A stretch of 64,000 nt of DNA from contig CADAOF010000002.1 of NCBI GenBank assembly GCA_902789555.1, positions 1 to 64,000 on the forward strand, read 5' to 3'. The DNA comes from an uncultured Lachnospiraceae bacterium. GTDB lineage: Bacteria > Bacillota > Clostridia > Lachnospirales > Lachnospiraceae. The translations under genes and the position numbers were made by a program. This document shows, piece after piece, positions 24,888 through 32,984 of the stretch (its first letter is position 1; every line of letters begins with the position of its first letter). The notes under the pieces were generated by a model that searched no databases, was not told the origin of the DNA, and saw nothing but the letters and a program-made list of their open reading frames with translations.

Positions 24888-25580
24888 TTATTTATTCCGA
24901 AAATCCGGCCAGATGAGATCATACTGTTCCTTGCCGATAGTGACAAAACTGTATTCATTCCACCCTCTGCCGTATCCGTATCTGCTCCAGAGCACATAGA
25001 TGCTGTAGAGGTACCCCGGTTCCGCAACAAAATGTCCCTTCGACAGTCTGAAAAAACCACCGTCCTTCCATTCGTAGTCGATCTTTTCCCGACCGTACCA
25101 GCTGTCCTCTTTCACCTCATCCGAACCGATCAGTTCGATCGGCCAGCGGCGGACCGCGATCGTCTCCACTTCCGCGCCGCCCTTTGTGCGGAGCGCAAAC
25201 CAGATTTCCTTTTCCCTTTCTTCACCCATCATGAATCTTGTCCAGATCTGAATAAGTGAATCGCTCCATATGCTGAGCGGCATGCTGTTCGGGCCGAGAT
25301 CTCCCCAGTCATTGTAGTCAGACGCGTAATTGGCCTCATAGTCTTTTTGGAAATGCCAGATTCCTTCATCAGTGGGCCTGTTGCAAAAACCGCTGCGACT
25401 CATTTCATGATAATTGCTTCCCGGCGTATCTTCGGCCCAGCCGAGATAGAGCGAAACACCCGGTGTTTCCGGTAAGCGGTCATGATATTTCGTGTAAAGA
25501 AGCATGCCAAAAATAAGCACGGCCATCACGCCGGCTATAAAAATAATCGGTTTAATTCTCTGCCAAAGCGTTTTATTCAT
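24888..25580 (-). CDS. Hypothetical membrane-anchored protein
   Basis: 230 residues. One N-terminal membrane helix (about 11-29) is not followed by a cleavage site, so it is probably a signal anchor. The rest is extracytoplasmic, strand-rich and very aromatic (WHFQKDYEANYASDYNDWGD, WKDGGFFRLSKGHF, YVLWSRYGYGRGWNEYSF). No known domain is recognised. It follows the XRE-transmembrane gene by 37 bases on the same strand and is likely co-expressed. No good ribosome site is present; only AGAAG precedes the ATG. Confidence 0.65.
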   Translation of the reverse strand: MNKTLWQRIKPIIFIAGVMAVLIFGMLLYTKYHDRLPETPGVSLYLGWAEDTPGSNYHEMSRSGFCNRPTDEGIWHFQKDYEANYASDYNDWGDLGPNSMPLSIWSDSLIQIWTRFMMGEEREKEIWFALRTKGGAEVETIAVRRWPIELIGSDEVKEDSWYGREKIDYEWKDGGFFRLSKGHFVAEPGYLYSIYVLWSRYGYGRGWNEYSFVTIGKEQYDLIWPDFRNK

Positions 25581-25617
25581 AATGCTTCTCTTCCGTGCCG
25601 CCTGTTTTCGGGGCAGA

Positions 25618-26310
25618 CTATTTCAGGTAATACCATCTCGCGATATGAAATGCCGGATAAATATAGCTTCCGTCCTTTTTCTCTGCGTTGTAGCGCTCCC
25701 TCAAGGGATATTCACAGACTACAACAATATAGACCCCTTTCGTCTGTGACCGGACCCAGCCTTCGATCTCCTCATCGTAATATGTCGTCTTCGCTGTCGT
25801 CCGTACCCAGACTTCCTTTGTATCACAGTCAAGAAGGATCTTCACCGATCCGTCTTCTGTTGTTCCATAATCCAGGACTTTCCCGAAAAAGCGGTCGCCT
25901 CCGATCCCGTCCAGGCTCTGCTCATAATTTCTCCAGCGAATAAATGCATAGATCCCGATAATGATCAGAAATATGATCAATAGTTTCAGTATAGCGCGCC
26001 GCACCGAGTGCTTCTCCCGCTGACTGCCGTATTCGGCAACAGCCTGCAGGGCGTCTTTCTGCTGTGCGGCCGGGTCCTTCTCCGGGCCTTCGTCCGGCTC
26101 CCGGCGTTCCCCGTCGATCAGTTCCTTAATGTCGACCCTGTAGTACTCCGCCAGCTTCATCAGGGTCTCCAGGTCCGGAACGGTCGCCCCGGTCTCCCAA
26201 CGCGACAGCGTTTTTGAGGACACGAAAAGAGCTTCCGCAGCCTGCTCCTGGGTCAGTCCGCGCTCTTTTCTGAGTTCCCTTAAGAACGCACTCATCTTCT
26301 GCGTTTCCAT
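25618..26310 (-). CDS. XRE-family regulator with membrane segment
   Basis: 230 residues. An HTH domain (8-62) with LTQEQAAEALFVSSKTLSRWETG and YRVDIKELIDGE is followed by an acidic linker, a membrane helix (about 107-124) and a roughly 100-residue outer domain rich in Tyr, Val and Lys. A DNA-binding domain tethered to the membrane with an outside domain suggests one-component sensing. The longer reading frame upstream has no ribosome site; the ATG at 26310 has AGGAAAGGAG about ten bases ahead. It faces a divergent membrane-protein gene across mirrored promoters. Confidence 0.8.
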   Translation of the reverse strand: METQKMSAFLRELRKERGLTQEQAAEALFVSSKTLSRWETGATVPDLETLMKLAEYYRVDIKELIDGERREPDEGPEKDPAAQQKDALQAVAEYGSQREKHSVRRAILKLLIIFLIIIGIYAFIRWRNYEQSLDGIGGDRFFGKVLDYGTTEDGSVKILLDCDTKEVWVRTTAKTTYYDEEIEGWVRSQTKGVYIVVVCEYPLRERYNAEKKDGSYIYPAFHIARWYYLK

Positions 26311-26397
26311 CGCGAGGCCGCTCCTTTCCTCCGAATCTGTTGCCGGATCATTTGTTGCCGAAACCCTACATCGCCGGATCACGGCTTTTCTGCCCTT

Positions 26398-26426
26398 ACC
26401 ATAGCCAAAGCGGTCCGAAAAGGCAA
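26398..26426 (-). promoter_or_regulatory. Promoter of the XRE-transmembrane gene
   Basis: On the minus strand TTGCCT (26421-26426), 17 bases, TATGGT (26398-26403). It is the mirror image of the divergent promoter at 26455. Confidence 0.5.
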
Positions 26427-26462
26427 GGACATATTTTGAGAATCGGCCCCTGTCTTGCCTTT
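26419..26462. promoter_or_regulatory. Inverted repeat spanning both divergent -35 elements
   Basis: AAAGGCAAGGACA (26419-26431) and TGTCTTGCCTTT (26451-26462) are complementary but for one extra G, with 19 bases between. Each arm contains the -35 of one of the two divergent promoters. It is the likely operator for the XRE regulator. Confidence 0.55.
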
Positions 26463-26483
26463 GGACGCCGCCTGTGCTATCCT
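26455..26483 (+). promoter_or_regulatory. Promoter of the divergent membrane protein gene
   Basis: TTGCCT (26455-26460), a 17-base spacer ending TGTGC, TATCCT (26478-26483). Confidence 0.5.
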
Positions 26484-26559
26484 TTTCTTGCAACAGGATG
26501 CTTTCCAAGCGGGCGATATAACTAACCACCAATAACTTCTCGCAAAAAGGAGATGAACT

Positions 26560-27273
26560 ATGAGATTCCCCAATGCACATAAAGGTCTGGAAAAAATCAA
26601 AACCTCGGTCGTTCTGGAGATCATCTCCGTTGTCGTGATGCTTGTTGGCGCGATCATTTCGATGGTCGTGATCGATAAAGCCGGAAATGGTACCGCAACG
26701 GCGGAACTTACGCAGTATGCCGGTTCAATACAGTTTTGCATGATTGCAGGCGGACTGGTGAGCGTGATTGCCGTAACCATGCGGATCGTCGGCGCGAAAA
26801 ACGCAGGAAAGGACGCAGAGCCTTTCACCGCCGCATACATCATAGCAATCGTTTCCCTTATCTTTTCTCTCTTTGTGAATTTCTTTGCCCAGGAAGGACC
26901 GCTGAAGACCGTCGTCAATTACGGATCGAAGCTGATCATGCTGACGATGCTGATCCTGGTCTTCAAGGGAATTATCGAACTGGCGCAGCGCCTGGAAAAT
27001 ACGGAGATGCTGGAAGCAGGGAAGAGCAAAAGGACTCTTGCGGTGATCCTTTTCGTGATCTTTTTTGTCGGGGATATCGTTCTCGGCACCGTGGCTCTGA
27101 AGCTGCCGCTTGCTCTCGGCATCATTCTCAATATTGCCGTAAGCGGCATAAGCGTTGCAATGGATATCGTCTATCTGGGTTACTTGCAGGATGCCGTTTC
27201 CATGCTGGAGGCGGCGGGGCCTGAGCCTGTTCCTGAAGAAAAGGCAGAAACAGAGACGGAAGAAGACATATAA
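26560..27273 (+). CDS. Hypothetical polytopic membrane protein
   Basis: 237 residues with about six hydrophobic helices (near 18-38, 58-75, 87-107, 118-135, 152-172 and 178-200) and an acidic, Glu/Pro-rich cytosolic tail. No family motif is recognised and no function can be given. The AAAAAGGAG site before the ATG is strong. It is divergent from the XRE-transmembrane regulator, which likely controls it. The gene ends one base pair before the right-hand direct repeat, just as the ABC permease gene abuts the left copy. Confidence 0.7.
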   Translation: MRFPNAHKGLEKIKTSVVLEIISVVVMLVGAIISMVVIDKAGNGTATAELTQYAGSIQFCMIAGGLVSVIAVTMRIVGAKNAGKDAEPFTAAYIIAIVSLIFSLFVNFFAQEGPLKTVVNYGSKLIMLTMLILVFKGIIELAQRLENTEMLEAGKSKRTLAVILFVIFFVGDIVLGTVALKLPLALGIILNIAVSGISVAMDIVYLGYLQDAVSMLEAAGPEPVPEEKAETETEEDI

Positions 27274-27561
27274 CAAACAAATAATGAGCGGCCGGTTCGC
27301 AGGAACCGGCCGCTCATTTGCGTTTTTCTGTCATAATCTACGACTCAATCATCTTGAAATGCTTCAACGCTTCCTCTATCGCCTTTTCTTTCTCCTCCGG
27401 GCAGTTCGGCTGTCGGGAATCCTCCGATTTCGGGAAGTTATAATTCTGCCGCTCCATGATCCCGTGTTTTCTTTTCATCTTCGCGATATTCAGATTCGTG
27501 ACGTGGAATCCGTAGTTTTCCCGTACCCATTCCCGGATCTCATCATAGGTTGCCAGACTTT
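27274..27561. repeat. Right copy of the ~290-bp diverged direct repeat
   Basis: It matches 22663-22953: the same CAAACAAATAATGAGCGG start right after a plus-strand stop codon, the same terminator stem, and the same rlmD tail reading in minus orientation. Confidence 0.8.
27283..27326. terminator. Bidirectional terminator between membrane protein gene and rlmD
   Basis: A 15-base perfect stem (AATGAGCGGCCGGTT) at 27283-27297 and 27304-27318, followed by GCGTTTTT on the plus strand. Confidence 0.85.
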
Positions 27562-27627
27562 CCGCACTGGTCAGATCCGGTTCATCCATGTCCATCGTCA
27601 GAGCAAGATACTGCTCTGCCGCCCGGG
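27338..27627 (-). pseudogene. rlmD: Out-of-frame C-terminal tail of RlmD
   Basis: This stretch encodes TRAAEQYLALTMDMDEPDL, SAESLATYDEIREWV, FHVTNLNIAKMKRKHGI, ERQNYNFPKSEDSRQPNCPEEK and an ending ALKHFKMIES. I recognise it as the tail fused to RlmD-type methyltransferases in many Lachnospiraceae. Here it is in the -1 frame relative to the upstream rlmD core. One missing base near 27625-27633 (CCAAACCCGG region) would join them. It has no stop codons and is well conserved, so either the break is recent, is bridged by frameshifting, or is a sequencing error. An overlapping frame gives it a possible start at 27688, but no ribosome site stands there. Confidence 0.7.
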
Positions 27628-28791
27628 TTTGGACAAAAGACAGACTGCTTCGCAGTTCGCGGAGTTCGGGAACATATCCACGAAGCACAGTTTTTTCACT
27701 TCGTAGCCGCCGAGCCGGAGCGCGGGAATGTCCCTGACGAGGCTCGAGGGCTTGCAGCTGATGTAAAGGAGCTGCCCCGCGCCGCGGTTCATGATCTTCG
27801 AGAGCGCCCGCGGATTTACGCCGTCGCGCGGCGGATCCATCACGATGATGTCCGGGGCTTCATCCACCTCATCCAGGACCTTCAGCACGTCGCCGGCCAG
27901 GAAACTGCAGTTTGAAAGGCCGTTCAGGGCGGCGTTTTCGCGCGCAGCCGCCACGGCTTCCTCCACGATCTCCACGCCGATGATCCGGCCGGCCGCCGGT
28001 GCGAGGATCTGCGCGATGGTCCCGGTCCCGCTGTAAAGGTCGTAGACCGTGCAGCCGGGCGTGAGGGAGATGTATTCCCGCGCCTTGCCGTAGAGGACCT
28101 CCGCCCCGCGCGTGTTGGTCTGGAAGAAAGAGAAGGGAGAAATGCGGAAGCGCATGCCCAGCACCGTCTCGGTGAGGAAATCCTCGCCCCACAGAAGGTT
28201 CACCTTATCCGGGATCACGGCGTCCGCAAGGCTGTCGTTTTCCGTATGCAGGATGCCGCTGATCCGCCCTTCAAGCGGAAGTGCAGACAGCATGCTGACA
28301 AAGTCCTCCTCCGGGCGGTAGTTCGACGCCGTCACGAGATTCACGAGGATGCTCCCGTCCGAACTGCTTCGAAGGACCAGATGCCGGAGGCTCCCCTGAT
28401 GGCTCCGCTTATGCAGAAAAGGCACGCCTTTTTCCCGGAAATAAGCCTGCACGGCGGCGCAGATCCGGCCGAAGTCCTCCGGCGCGATCCGGCAGTCCGG
28501 CACCGGAATGATGTCGTAAAAGCTCCCTTTCCGGTGCAGGCCGAGGGTGAGCGGGCCGTCCTTCGACTCGTTGCCGAAGGAAAACTCCATCTTATTGCGG
28601 CTCCCCCACTGCGAAGGGCTGCCCAGCATTCCTTCGTAGGCGCCGCATGCAAAGAACTCTTCCGGAAGTACGGTCCGGAAGAGTTTCACGAGTTCCTGTT
28701 CCTTGGCAGCCAGCTGCTCCGCGTAAGGTTCCGCGCCGTAGCGGCAGCCGCCGCACCGCCCGAAGGCGGCACAGGTCACACGATCGTCCAT
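27598..28791 (-). CDS. rlmD: 23S rRNA (uracil-C5)-methyltransferase RlmD/RumA type
   Basis: 397 residues. The iron-sulfur cysteines are C7, C13, C16 and probably C100 (VPDC). The Rossmann part has DLYSGTGTIAQ and IGVEIVEEAV for SAM. The catalytic block is MDPPRDGVNP, then C346 in YISCKPSSL, the cysteine that attacks C6 of the target uracil. It methylates C5 of uracil in rRNA (or tRNA for TrmA-like relatives) and is cytosolic. AAGGAG precedes the ATG at 28791; longer readings lack a site. The reading frame ends shortly after CEAVCLLSK, where relatives run on into the tail now found out of frame downstream. The core is complete, so activity may be kept. Confidence 0.88.
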   Translation of the reverse strand: MDDRVTCAAFGRCGGCRYGAEPYAEQLAAKEQELVKLFRTVLPEEFFACGAYEGMLGSPSQWGSRNKMEFSFGNESKDGPLTLGLHRKGSFYDIIPVPDCRIAPEDFGRICAAVQAYFREKGVPFLHKRSHQGSLRHLVLRSSSDGSILVNLVTASNYRPEEDFVSMLSALPLEGRISGILHTENDSLADAVIPDKVNLLWGEDFLTETVLGMRFRISPFSFFQTNTRGAEVLYGKAREYISLTPGCTVYDLYSGTGTIAQILAPAAGRIIGVEIVEEAVAAARENAALNGLSNCSFLAGDVLKVLDEVDEAPDIIVMDPPRDGVNPRALSKIMNRGAGQLLYISCKPSSLVRDIPALRLGGYEVKKLCFVDMFPNSANCEAVCLLSKPGRQSSILL

Positions 28792-28875
28792 GTTTTCTCC
28801 TTGGGATAAGGATCCTTCGCTTGCACTCTGCGGGTGCCTCGCTCGGGATGGCATTGCATAAACCCTGCCGCGGCA

Positions 28876-29148
28876 TCAAGCCTTCGGTTCCGCTTCGGGC
28901 TCTGCAGGTTCTTCCGCCTGCGCTTCCTCCTCGGTATCCTCCGCAGCTTCGGCGTCGGCCACGGCTTCTTCCGCGGGATCTTCCGGCCCGGCTTCTTTCT
29001 TTTCGGCGAACAGGCTCTCATCCAGTTCCTCGGGATCATCCGCGAAGAAAAGATAATAGACCAGCCAGCCGATAAAGGCGAGCACGGCCAGCACGCAGAT
29101 GACGATCAGGGATCTTTTCAGTTTGCAGCACTTTTTTGCTTTGCTCAT
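28876..29148 (-). CDS. Small membrane protein with acidic tail
   Basis: 90 residues. A basic, Cys/Lys-rich start (KAKKCCKLKRS), one membrane helix (about 14-34), then a long acidic tail made almost only of Glu, Ala, Asp and Pro. No family recognised. Three nearby ATG codons are possible; the one at 29148 is nine bases after AAAGGA. It lies between pcrA and rlmD on the same strand. Confidence 0.6.
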   Translation of the reverse strand: MSKAKKCCKLKRSLIVICVLAVLAFIGWLVYYLFFADDPEELDESLFAEKKEAGPEDPAEEAVADAEAAEDTEEEAQAEEPAEPEAEPKA

Positions 29149-29201
29149 GACCATACGTCCTTTCTTCATGAAATGTTTCTAATACGGCAGGAAGCCCCGC
29201 C

Positions 29202-31538
29202 TCACTCTTCAATCTTTTCGAACCCGGCAAAACCGGCCAGCATGACCTTCCGGCCGAAATTGTCGAAATCCACGGTCACTTCCAGATCGCGCTTGCCCTG
29301 CTTCACCTCGACCACGGTGCCCTTGCCGTAACGCTTCTGACTCACACGGTCACCGGAAGCAAGGTCGCCCGCACTCTGCGAAGCCTCCCGGATCTTCTCC
29401 TCCTGCGAGGAAAAATAGGAGGATACGGGTCCGCTTCCCTGCGGTCTCACGCTGCCGCGCATTTTCGGCATCTCGCCGAAACCGAAACTGTCGCCGAAAT
29501 CTGTCCAGCCCACTGACTGCCCCTTTCTGCCGAAGGATGAGATCCTTCCGGCCTCATAATCTTTTTTCATCTGCCGCTCGCTGCCTTCGCGAGGGCCGAA
29601 CATGGATGCGTTTCTTTCCCGCTTCAGAGAAAGCGGATCGATCTCGTCGATGAACTGCGACGTATTGTGGACCTGTGTCTGGCCGTTCACCATCCGGACT
29701 CTCGCGGCGGTCAGGATCAGTTTTTCCTGCGCTCTCGTAAAGCCCACGTAGCACAGGCGCCGCTCCTCTTCAAGGTCCTCATCGTTGCCGGAATACAGCG
29801 ATCGTGCACCCGGGAAGAGGTCCTGTTCCATGCCGGCGAGATAGACCTTGGGAAATTCCAGGCCTTTCGCACTGTGCATGGTCATGAGAGTGACGCGGTC
29901 GGTCCCGGTCTCCATTTCATCGACATCGGCCACCAAGGCGACCTGTTCCAGAAAACGCCCGAGCGCTTCGGGATCGCCGGCTTCATCCTCAAGGCCTGTG
30001 GCCTTGTTCTGCAGTTCCGTCAGGTTTTCGAGGCGGGCCTCCGCTTCGATCTCGCCCTCTTCCTTCAGGGCTTCGCGGTAGCCGCTCTTATCGAGGATGA
30101 GGTCGATCAGTTCGGCGACGCGCAGTTCCTTTGCCGCTTCGCGGAACGACCCGATCAGTTCCAGGAAGGCCTTCAGTTTCAGTGCCGCGGCCTTTCCGGC
30201 CTCCGGGCTTTCCGCAAAACGCTGCAGGGCGTCCCAGAAGGTGATCCCCTCCTGCCCCGCGAGCGCCGCAACCTTTTCGACCGTCGTATCGCCGATACCG
30301 CGCCGCGGGACGTTAATGATCCGGCGGACCGCTACGTCATCCCAGGCATTCGCCACGGTCTTCAGGTAGGCGAGCAGGTCCTTGATCTCTCGCCGCTCGT
30401 AGAAATTGGTCCCGCCGACGAGGACGTAGGGAATGCCGCGGTCCACGAAAGCTTCCTCCAGGAGGCGCGACTGGCTGTTGGTCCGGTAGAGGACGGCGCA
30501 GGCGCCGTAGGGGAAACGCCCCCGTTCCTTCTCGATGTCCTTCGCGATCTCCCGGGCTTCCTCACGCGAGTCGGCGTACTCCCTGAGCGCGACCCTGTCA
30601 CCTTCCGGCTTGTCCGACCAGAGCGTCTTGTCCATCCGCCCTTCGTTGTGGCTGATGACCTGGTTCGCCGCTGCGAGGATATTCTTCGTCGAGCGGTAAT
30701 TCTGCTCCAGGCGGATCACCTTCGCCCCGGGGAAAGCCTCCTCAAAGTGGAGGATGTTCCCGATGTTCGCCCCGCGGAACTTGTAGATGGACTGGTCGTC
30801 GTCGCCGACAACGCAGAGGTTCCGGTGTTCGTGCGCGAGCATCTCCACGAAAACGAACTGTGCCGTGTTCGTGTCCTGGTATTCATCCACCAGGATGTAG
30901 CGGAAACGGTCGCGGTATTTCGCGAGGACGTCCTCGTTTTCCCGAAACAGCAGGACCGTGTTGACGAGCAGATCGTCGAAATCCATCGCGTCCGCCATCA
31001 GAAGGCGCTTCTGGTACTCCGTATAGAGTTCCGCGATCTTCTGTTCCCGGAAACTTCCCGGCCGCGATGCGTACTCCTCGGCCGTCACCACCTCGTCCTT
31101 CAGGGACGAGATCTGCCGCAGGACGTCTTTTTCATTGTAGATCTTCGGGTCGAGGTCCCTGTCCTTGATGATGCGGCGCATCAGGACTTTCTGGTCCTCG
31201 GTATCATAGATCGTGAACGATTTCGTGTAGCCCAGCCGGTCTGCGTATCCGCGGAGGATGCGCGCGCAGCAGGCGTGGAAGGTCGAAACGAAAACGCTCC
31301 CGCCCTGCGGCGTCATGGCTTCCACGCGGCTCTTCATCTCCTCCGCCGCCTTATTGGTAAAGGTAATCGCGAGGATGTGCCAGGGGTCCACTCCTTTTTC
31401 TTCAATCAAATAGGCTATGCGGTGCGTCAGGGTGCGGGTCTTTCCCGAGCCGGCTCCGGCCAGGATGAGCAGAGGACCCTCTGTCGTTCGCACAGCCTCC
31501 TGCTGAGGCGCATTCAGCGTCTCACAGACGGATGTCAT
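29202..31538 (-). CDS. pcrA: ATP-dependent DNA helicase PcrA/UvrD
   Basis: 778 residues, superfamily 1A helicase with all motifs: Walker A GAGSGKT at 28-34, motif Ia ITFTNKAAEEM, motif II VDEYQDTN, motif III VGDDDQSIYKFRGA, motif IV LEQNYRST, motif V TMHSAKGLEFPKV and motif VI EERRLCYVGFTRA. The C-terminal 80 residues hold a Tudor-like segment (VSQKRYGKGTVVEVKQGKRD) that binds RNA polymerase in relatives. It unwinds DNA 3'-5' in repair and at replication-transcription conflicts. It follows yerC by six bases. AAAGGAG lies across the yerC stop. Confidence 0.95.
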   Translation of the reverse strand: MTSVCETLNAPQQEAVRTTEGPLLILAGAGSGKTRTLTHRIAYLIEEKGVDPWHILAITFTNKAAEEMKSRVEAMTPQGGSVFVSTFHACCARILRGYADRLGYTKSFTIYDTEDQKVLMRRIIKDRDLDPKIYNEKDVLRQISSLKDEVVTAEEYASRPGSFREQKIAELYTEYQKRLLMADAMDFDDLLVNTVLLFRENEDVLAKYRDRFRYILVDEYQDTNTAQFVFVEMLAHEHRNLCVVGDDDQSIYKFRGANIGNILHFEEAFPGAKVIRLEQNYRSTKNILAAANQVISHNEGRMDKTLWSDKPEGDRVALREYADSREEAREIAKDIEKERGRFPYGACAVLYRTNSQSRLLEEAFVDRGIPYVLVGGTNFYERREIKDLLAYLKTVANAWDDVAVRRIINVPRRGIGDTTVEKVAALAGQEGITFWDALQRFAESPEAGKAAALKLKAFLELIGSFREAAKELRVAELIDLILDKSGYREALKEEGEIEAEARLENLTELQNKATGLEDEAGDPEALGRFLEQVALVADVDEMETGTDRVTLMTMHSAKGLEFPKVYLAGMEQDLFPGARSLYSGNDEDLEEERRLCYVGFTRAQEKLILTAARVRMVNGQTQVHNTSQFIDEIDPLSLKRERNASMFGPREGSERQMKKDYEAGRISSFGRKGQSVGWTDFGDSFGFGEMPKMRGSVRPQGSGPVSSYFSSQEEKIREASQSAGDLASGDRVSQKRYGKGTVVEVKQGKRDLEVTVDFDNFGRKVMLAGFAGFEKIEE

Positions 31539-31544
31539 GTTCAG

Positions 31545-31835
31545 TTATTCTCCTTTGATCCGGCCGTAAACGGCATCGTAGCCCTCGCCGCCCTGCATCA
31601 GGGAACGCTTGACGCGGCTGATGGTCGCCGTGGACGCGCCGGTCTTCTCTTCGATCTCGTTATATGTCAGGTCATCCTTCAGCAGAAATGCCACCTGCTG
31701 GCGCTGCGCGAGCGTCGCGATCTCATTTACGGTGCAGATGTCCGTCAGGTAATGCTCGACGTCCTGCTCGTTTTCCAGTGACAGGATCGCCCTGATCAGG
31801 TCGCGGACAGGCTCCGACTGCATGACTTGATTCAT
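31545..31835 (-). CDS. yerC: YerC/YecD family TrpR-related protein
   Basis: 96 residues with a TrpR-like fold: an N-terminal helical part containing DICTVNEIATLAQRQQVAFLL and an HTH, TYNEIEEKTGASTATISRVKRSL, which is diagnostic of the YerC/YecD family. Ligand and targets are not established. Placement immediately before pcrA repeats the order seen in Bacillus (yerC near pcrB-pcrA-ligA), though pcrB and ligA are missing here. GGAGGG precedes the ATG. Confidence 0.9.
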   Translation of the reverse strand: MNQVMQSEPVRDLIRAILSLENEQDVEHYLTDICTVNEIATLAQRQQVAFLLKDDLTYNEIEEKTGASTATISRVKRSLMQGGEGYDAVYGRIKGE

Positions 31836-31865
31836 TTCATCCCTCCGGCTCGGTTCTTTTGCTAC

Positions 31866-31894
31866 ACTTTAGCACGTAAAAGTGCGAATGTCAA
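31866..31894 (-). promoter_or_regulatory. Promoter of the yerC-pcrA operon
   Basis: On the minus strand TTGACA (31889-31894), 17 bases, TAAAGT (31866-31871). Confidence 0.75.
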
Positions 31895-31933
31895 GTCCGG
31901 CGCCGCTTTCTTTATTTTTCACAATTCAGCCTG

Positions 31934-31962
31934 TTGTTTCCGCCGCGGGAGCGTGGTATACT
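31934..31962 (+). promoter_or_regulatory. Promoter of the acyltransferase gene
   Basis: TTGTTT (31934-31939), 17 bases, TATACT (31957-31962). It is divergent from the yerC promoter. Confidence 0.6.
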
Positions 31963-31997
31963 GCATCTGAACCTTCTATAGGAGCACATCCGACCTC

Positions 31998-32723
31998 ATG
32001 CTGCGACTCATTGCTATCGTCCTGATGCTGTTTGTTTTTGCGATCCCGCTCGGCCTGCCTGCCCTGCTCGTCTGCTGGCTGCTCGGGTTTGTTTCCCGTG
32101 ACGTTCAGGCAAAGGCCTCCCTGGCCTATCTGCGCCTGATCATGGCCGCTGCCATCTTTCTGGCCGGCGTGAAGATCAGGGCTGTCGGCACCGAAAACAT
32201 TCCCGAAAAGGGGCCCTGCCTCTTTGTCTGCAACCACCGCAGCTACTTTGACATTTTCATCCAGTACCAGTATGTCCGCCGGATCTGCGGCACCGTCGCC
32301 AAGGTCGAATGGAAAAAGATCCCGCTCCTTCGGACCTGGATGAAATTTATCCGCTGCGTCTTTCTGGACCGTAAGAGCCTGCGCTCCGGCGTTGCCGTGA
32401 CGAAACAGATGGAAGACGACCTGCGCGCGGGGTATGCCTTCTCCATCTATCCTGAGGGGACCCGCGGACACTTAAACGGCCTGCAGCCCTTCCGTGAAGG
32501 AAGCTTCAAGAGCGCGTACGCGACCGGCGTTCCCATCATCCCCATCACTTACCTGCACACTGACGACGTGTATGAAAACCACCGCCCTTGGGTCCGTGCG
32601 ACCGACGTGACCGTGGTCTTCGGAAAGCCGATCCCTACCGTGGGGCTCGACCGGGCAGCGCAGAAAGCCCTCTCCGCTGAGATCCGCGAGCAGATGGCAA
32701 AGACTTACGCGGAATACGTTTGA
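31998..32723 (+). CDS. PlsC-type 1-acyl-glycerol-3-phosphate acyltransferase
   Basis: 241 residues. N-terminal membrane helices (about 1-32 and 45-58) are followed by the acyltransferase motifs: NHRSYFD at 79-85 (the HxxxxD catalytic box), GTVAKVEWKKIP with the FLDRKS motif, IYPEGTRG (substrate binding) and VPIIPITYL. It adds the second acyl chain to lysophosphatidic acid to make phosphatidate at the inner face of the membrane. AGGAG lies about 13 bases before the ATG, longer than usual, so translation may be weak; no better start is seen. An OlsA-like role with the OlsB-like protein at 2220 is possible but the two are far apart. Confidence 0.88.
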   Translation: MLRLIAIVLMLFVFAIPLGLPALLVCWLLGFVSRDVQAKASLAYLRLIMAAAIFLAGVKIRAVGTENIPEKGPCLFVCNHRSYFDIFIQYQYVRRICGTVAKVEWKKIPLLRTWMKFIRCVFLDRKSLRSGVAVTKQMEDDLRAGYAFSIYPEGTRGHLNGLQPFREGSFKSAYATGVPIIPITYLHTDDVYENHRPWVRATDVTVVFGKPIPTVGLDRAAQKALSAEIREQMAKTYAEYV

Positions 32724-32771
32724 TTATTCCTTTCCATAATAAAAAAACTTATTATTTTAAGCGGCAGCCTC

Positions 32772-32800
32772 TTGATTTTTCCGGGGCTGCCGTTTACAAT
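32772..32800 (+). promoter_or_regulatory. xpt: Promoter of the xpt transcript
   Basis: TTGATT (32772-32777), 17 bases, TACAAT (32795-32800), about 30 bases upstream of the riboswitch. Confidence 0.65.
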
Positions 32801-32830
32801 GACGACGTCAATTGAATACAGATGAATCTG

Positions 32831-32894
32831 CCAGTATAAGTTTGGAAGTAACGGCCCAAACGTTTCTACCGCACGCCATAGATGCGACTATTGG
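32831..32894 (+). ncRNA. Purine riboswitch, guanine-type
   Basis: The aptamer core is recognisable. P1 is formed by CCAGTA (32831-32836) and TATTGG (32889-32894). P2 GTTTGG (32840-32845)/CCAAAC surrounds a loop with the AACGG element, J2/3 is GTTTCTACC (32862-32870), and a P3 hairpin is followed by GACTAT. The base that pairs with the ligand, the C of GACTAT, is C, as in guanine-sensing members, and not U as in adenine ones. It sits upstream of xpt, the classic target. Confidence 0.85.
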
Positions 32895-32911
32895 TTTGTC
32901 ATATATTTTCT

Positions 32912-32946
32912 AAAAGCGGGCAGATCTTACGGATCAGCCCGCTTTT
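32912..32946 (+). terminator. Riboswitch expression platform terminator
   Basis: AAAAGCGGGC (32912-32921) pairs with GCCCGCTTTT (32937-32946), with a GATC helix inside the loop. It lies between the aptamer and the xpt ribosome site, so guanine would end transcription here. Confidence 0.75.
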
Positions 32947-32984
32947 CCGATTCATCTGCTCATCTATCCCCTCAAGGAGGCCCC

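Noticed and set aside
22663..27561. Calling the bracketed segment an integrative element with att sites
   Set aside because: No recombinase, no relaxase and no short identical att core is seen; only the diverged long repeats support it.
29667..31781. About 700-codon open frame antisense to pcrA
   Set aside because: It is a shadow of pcrA's GC-rich third positions; no recognisable domain and it would cross the pcrA-yerC junction.
32735..32757. AT-rich inverted repeat ATAATAA...TTATTAT after the PlsC gene
   Set aside because: Stem is pure A-T and weak; it may be a terminator but the evidence is too thin to list.
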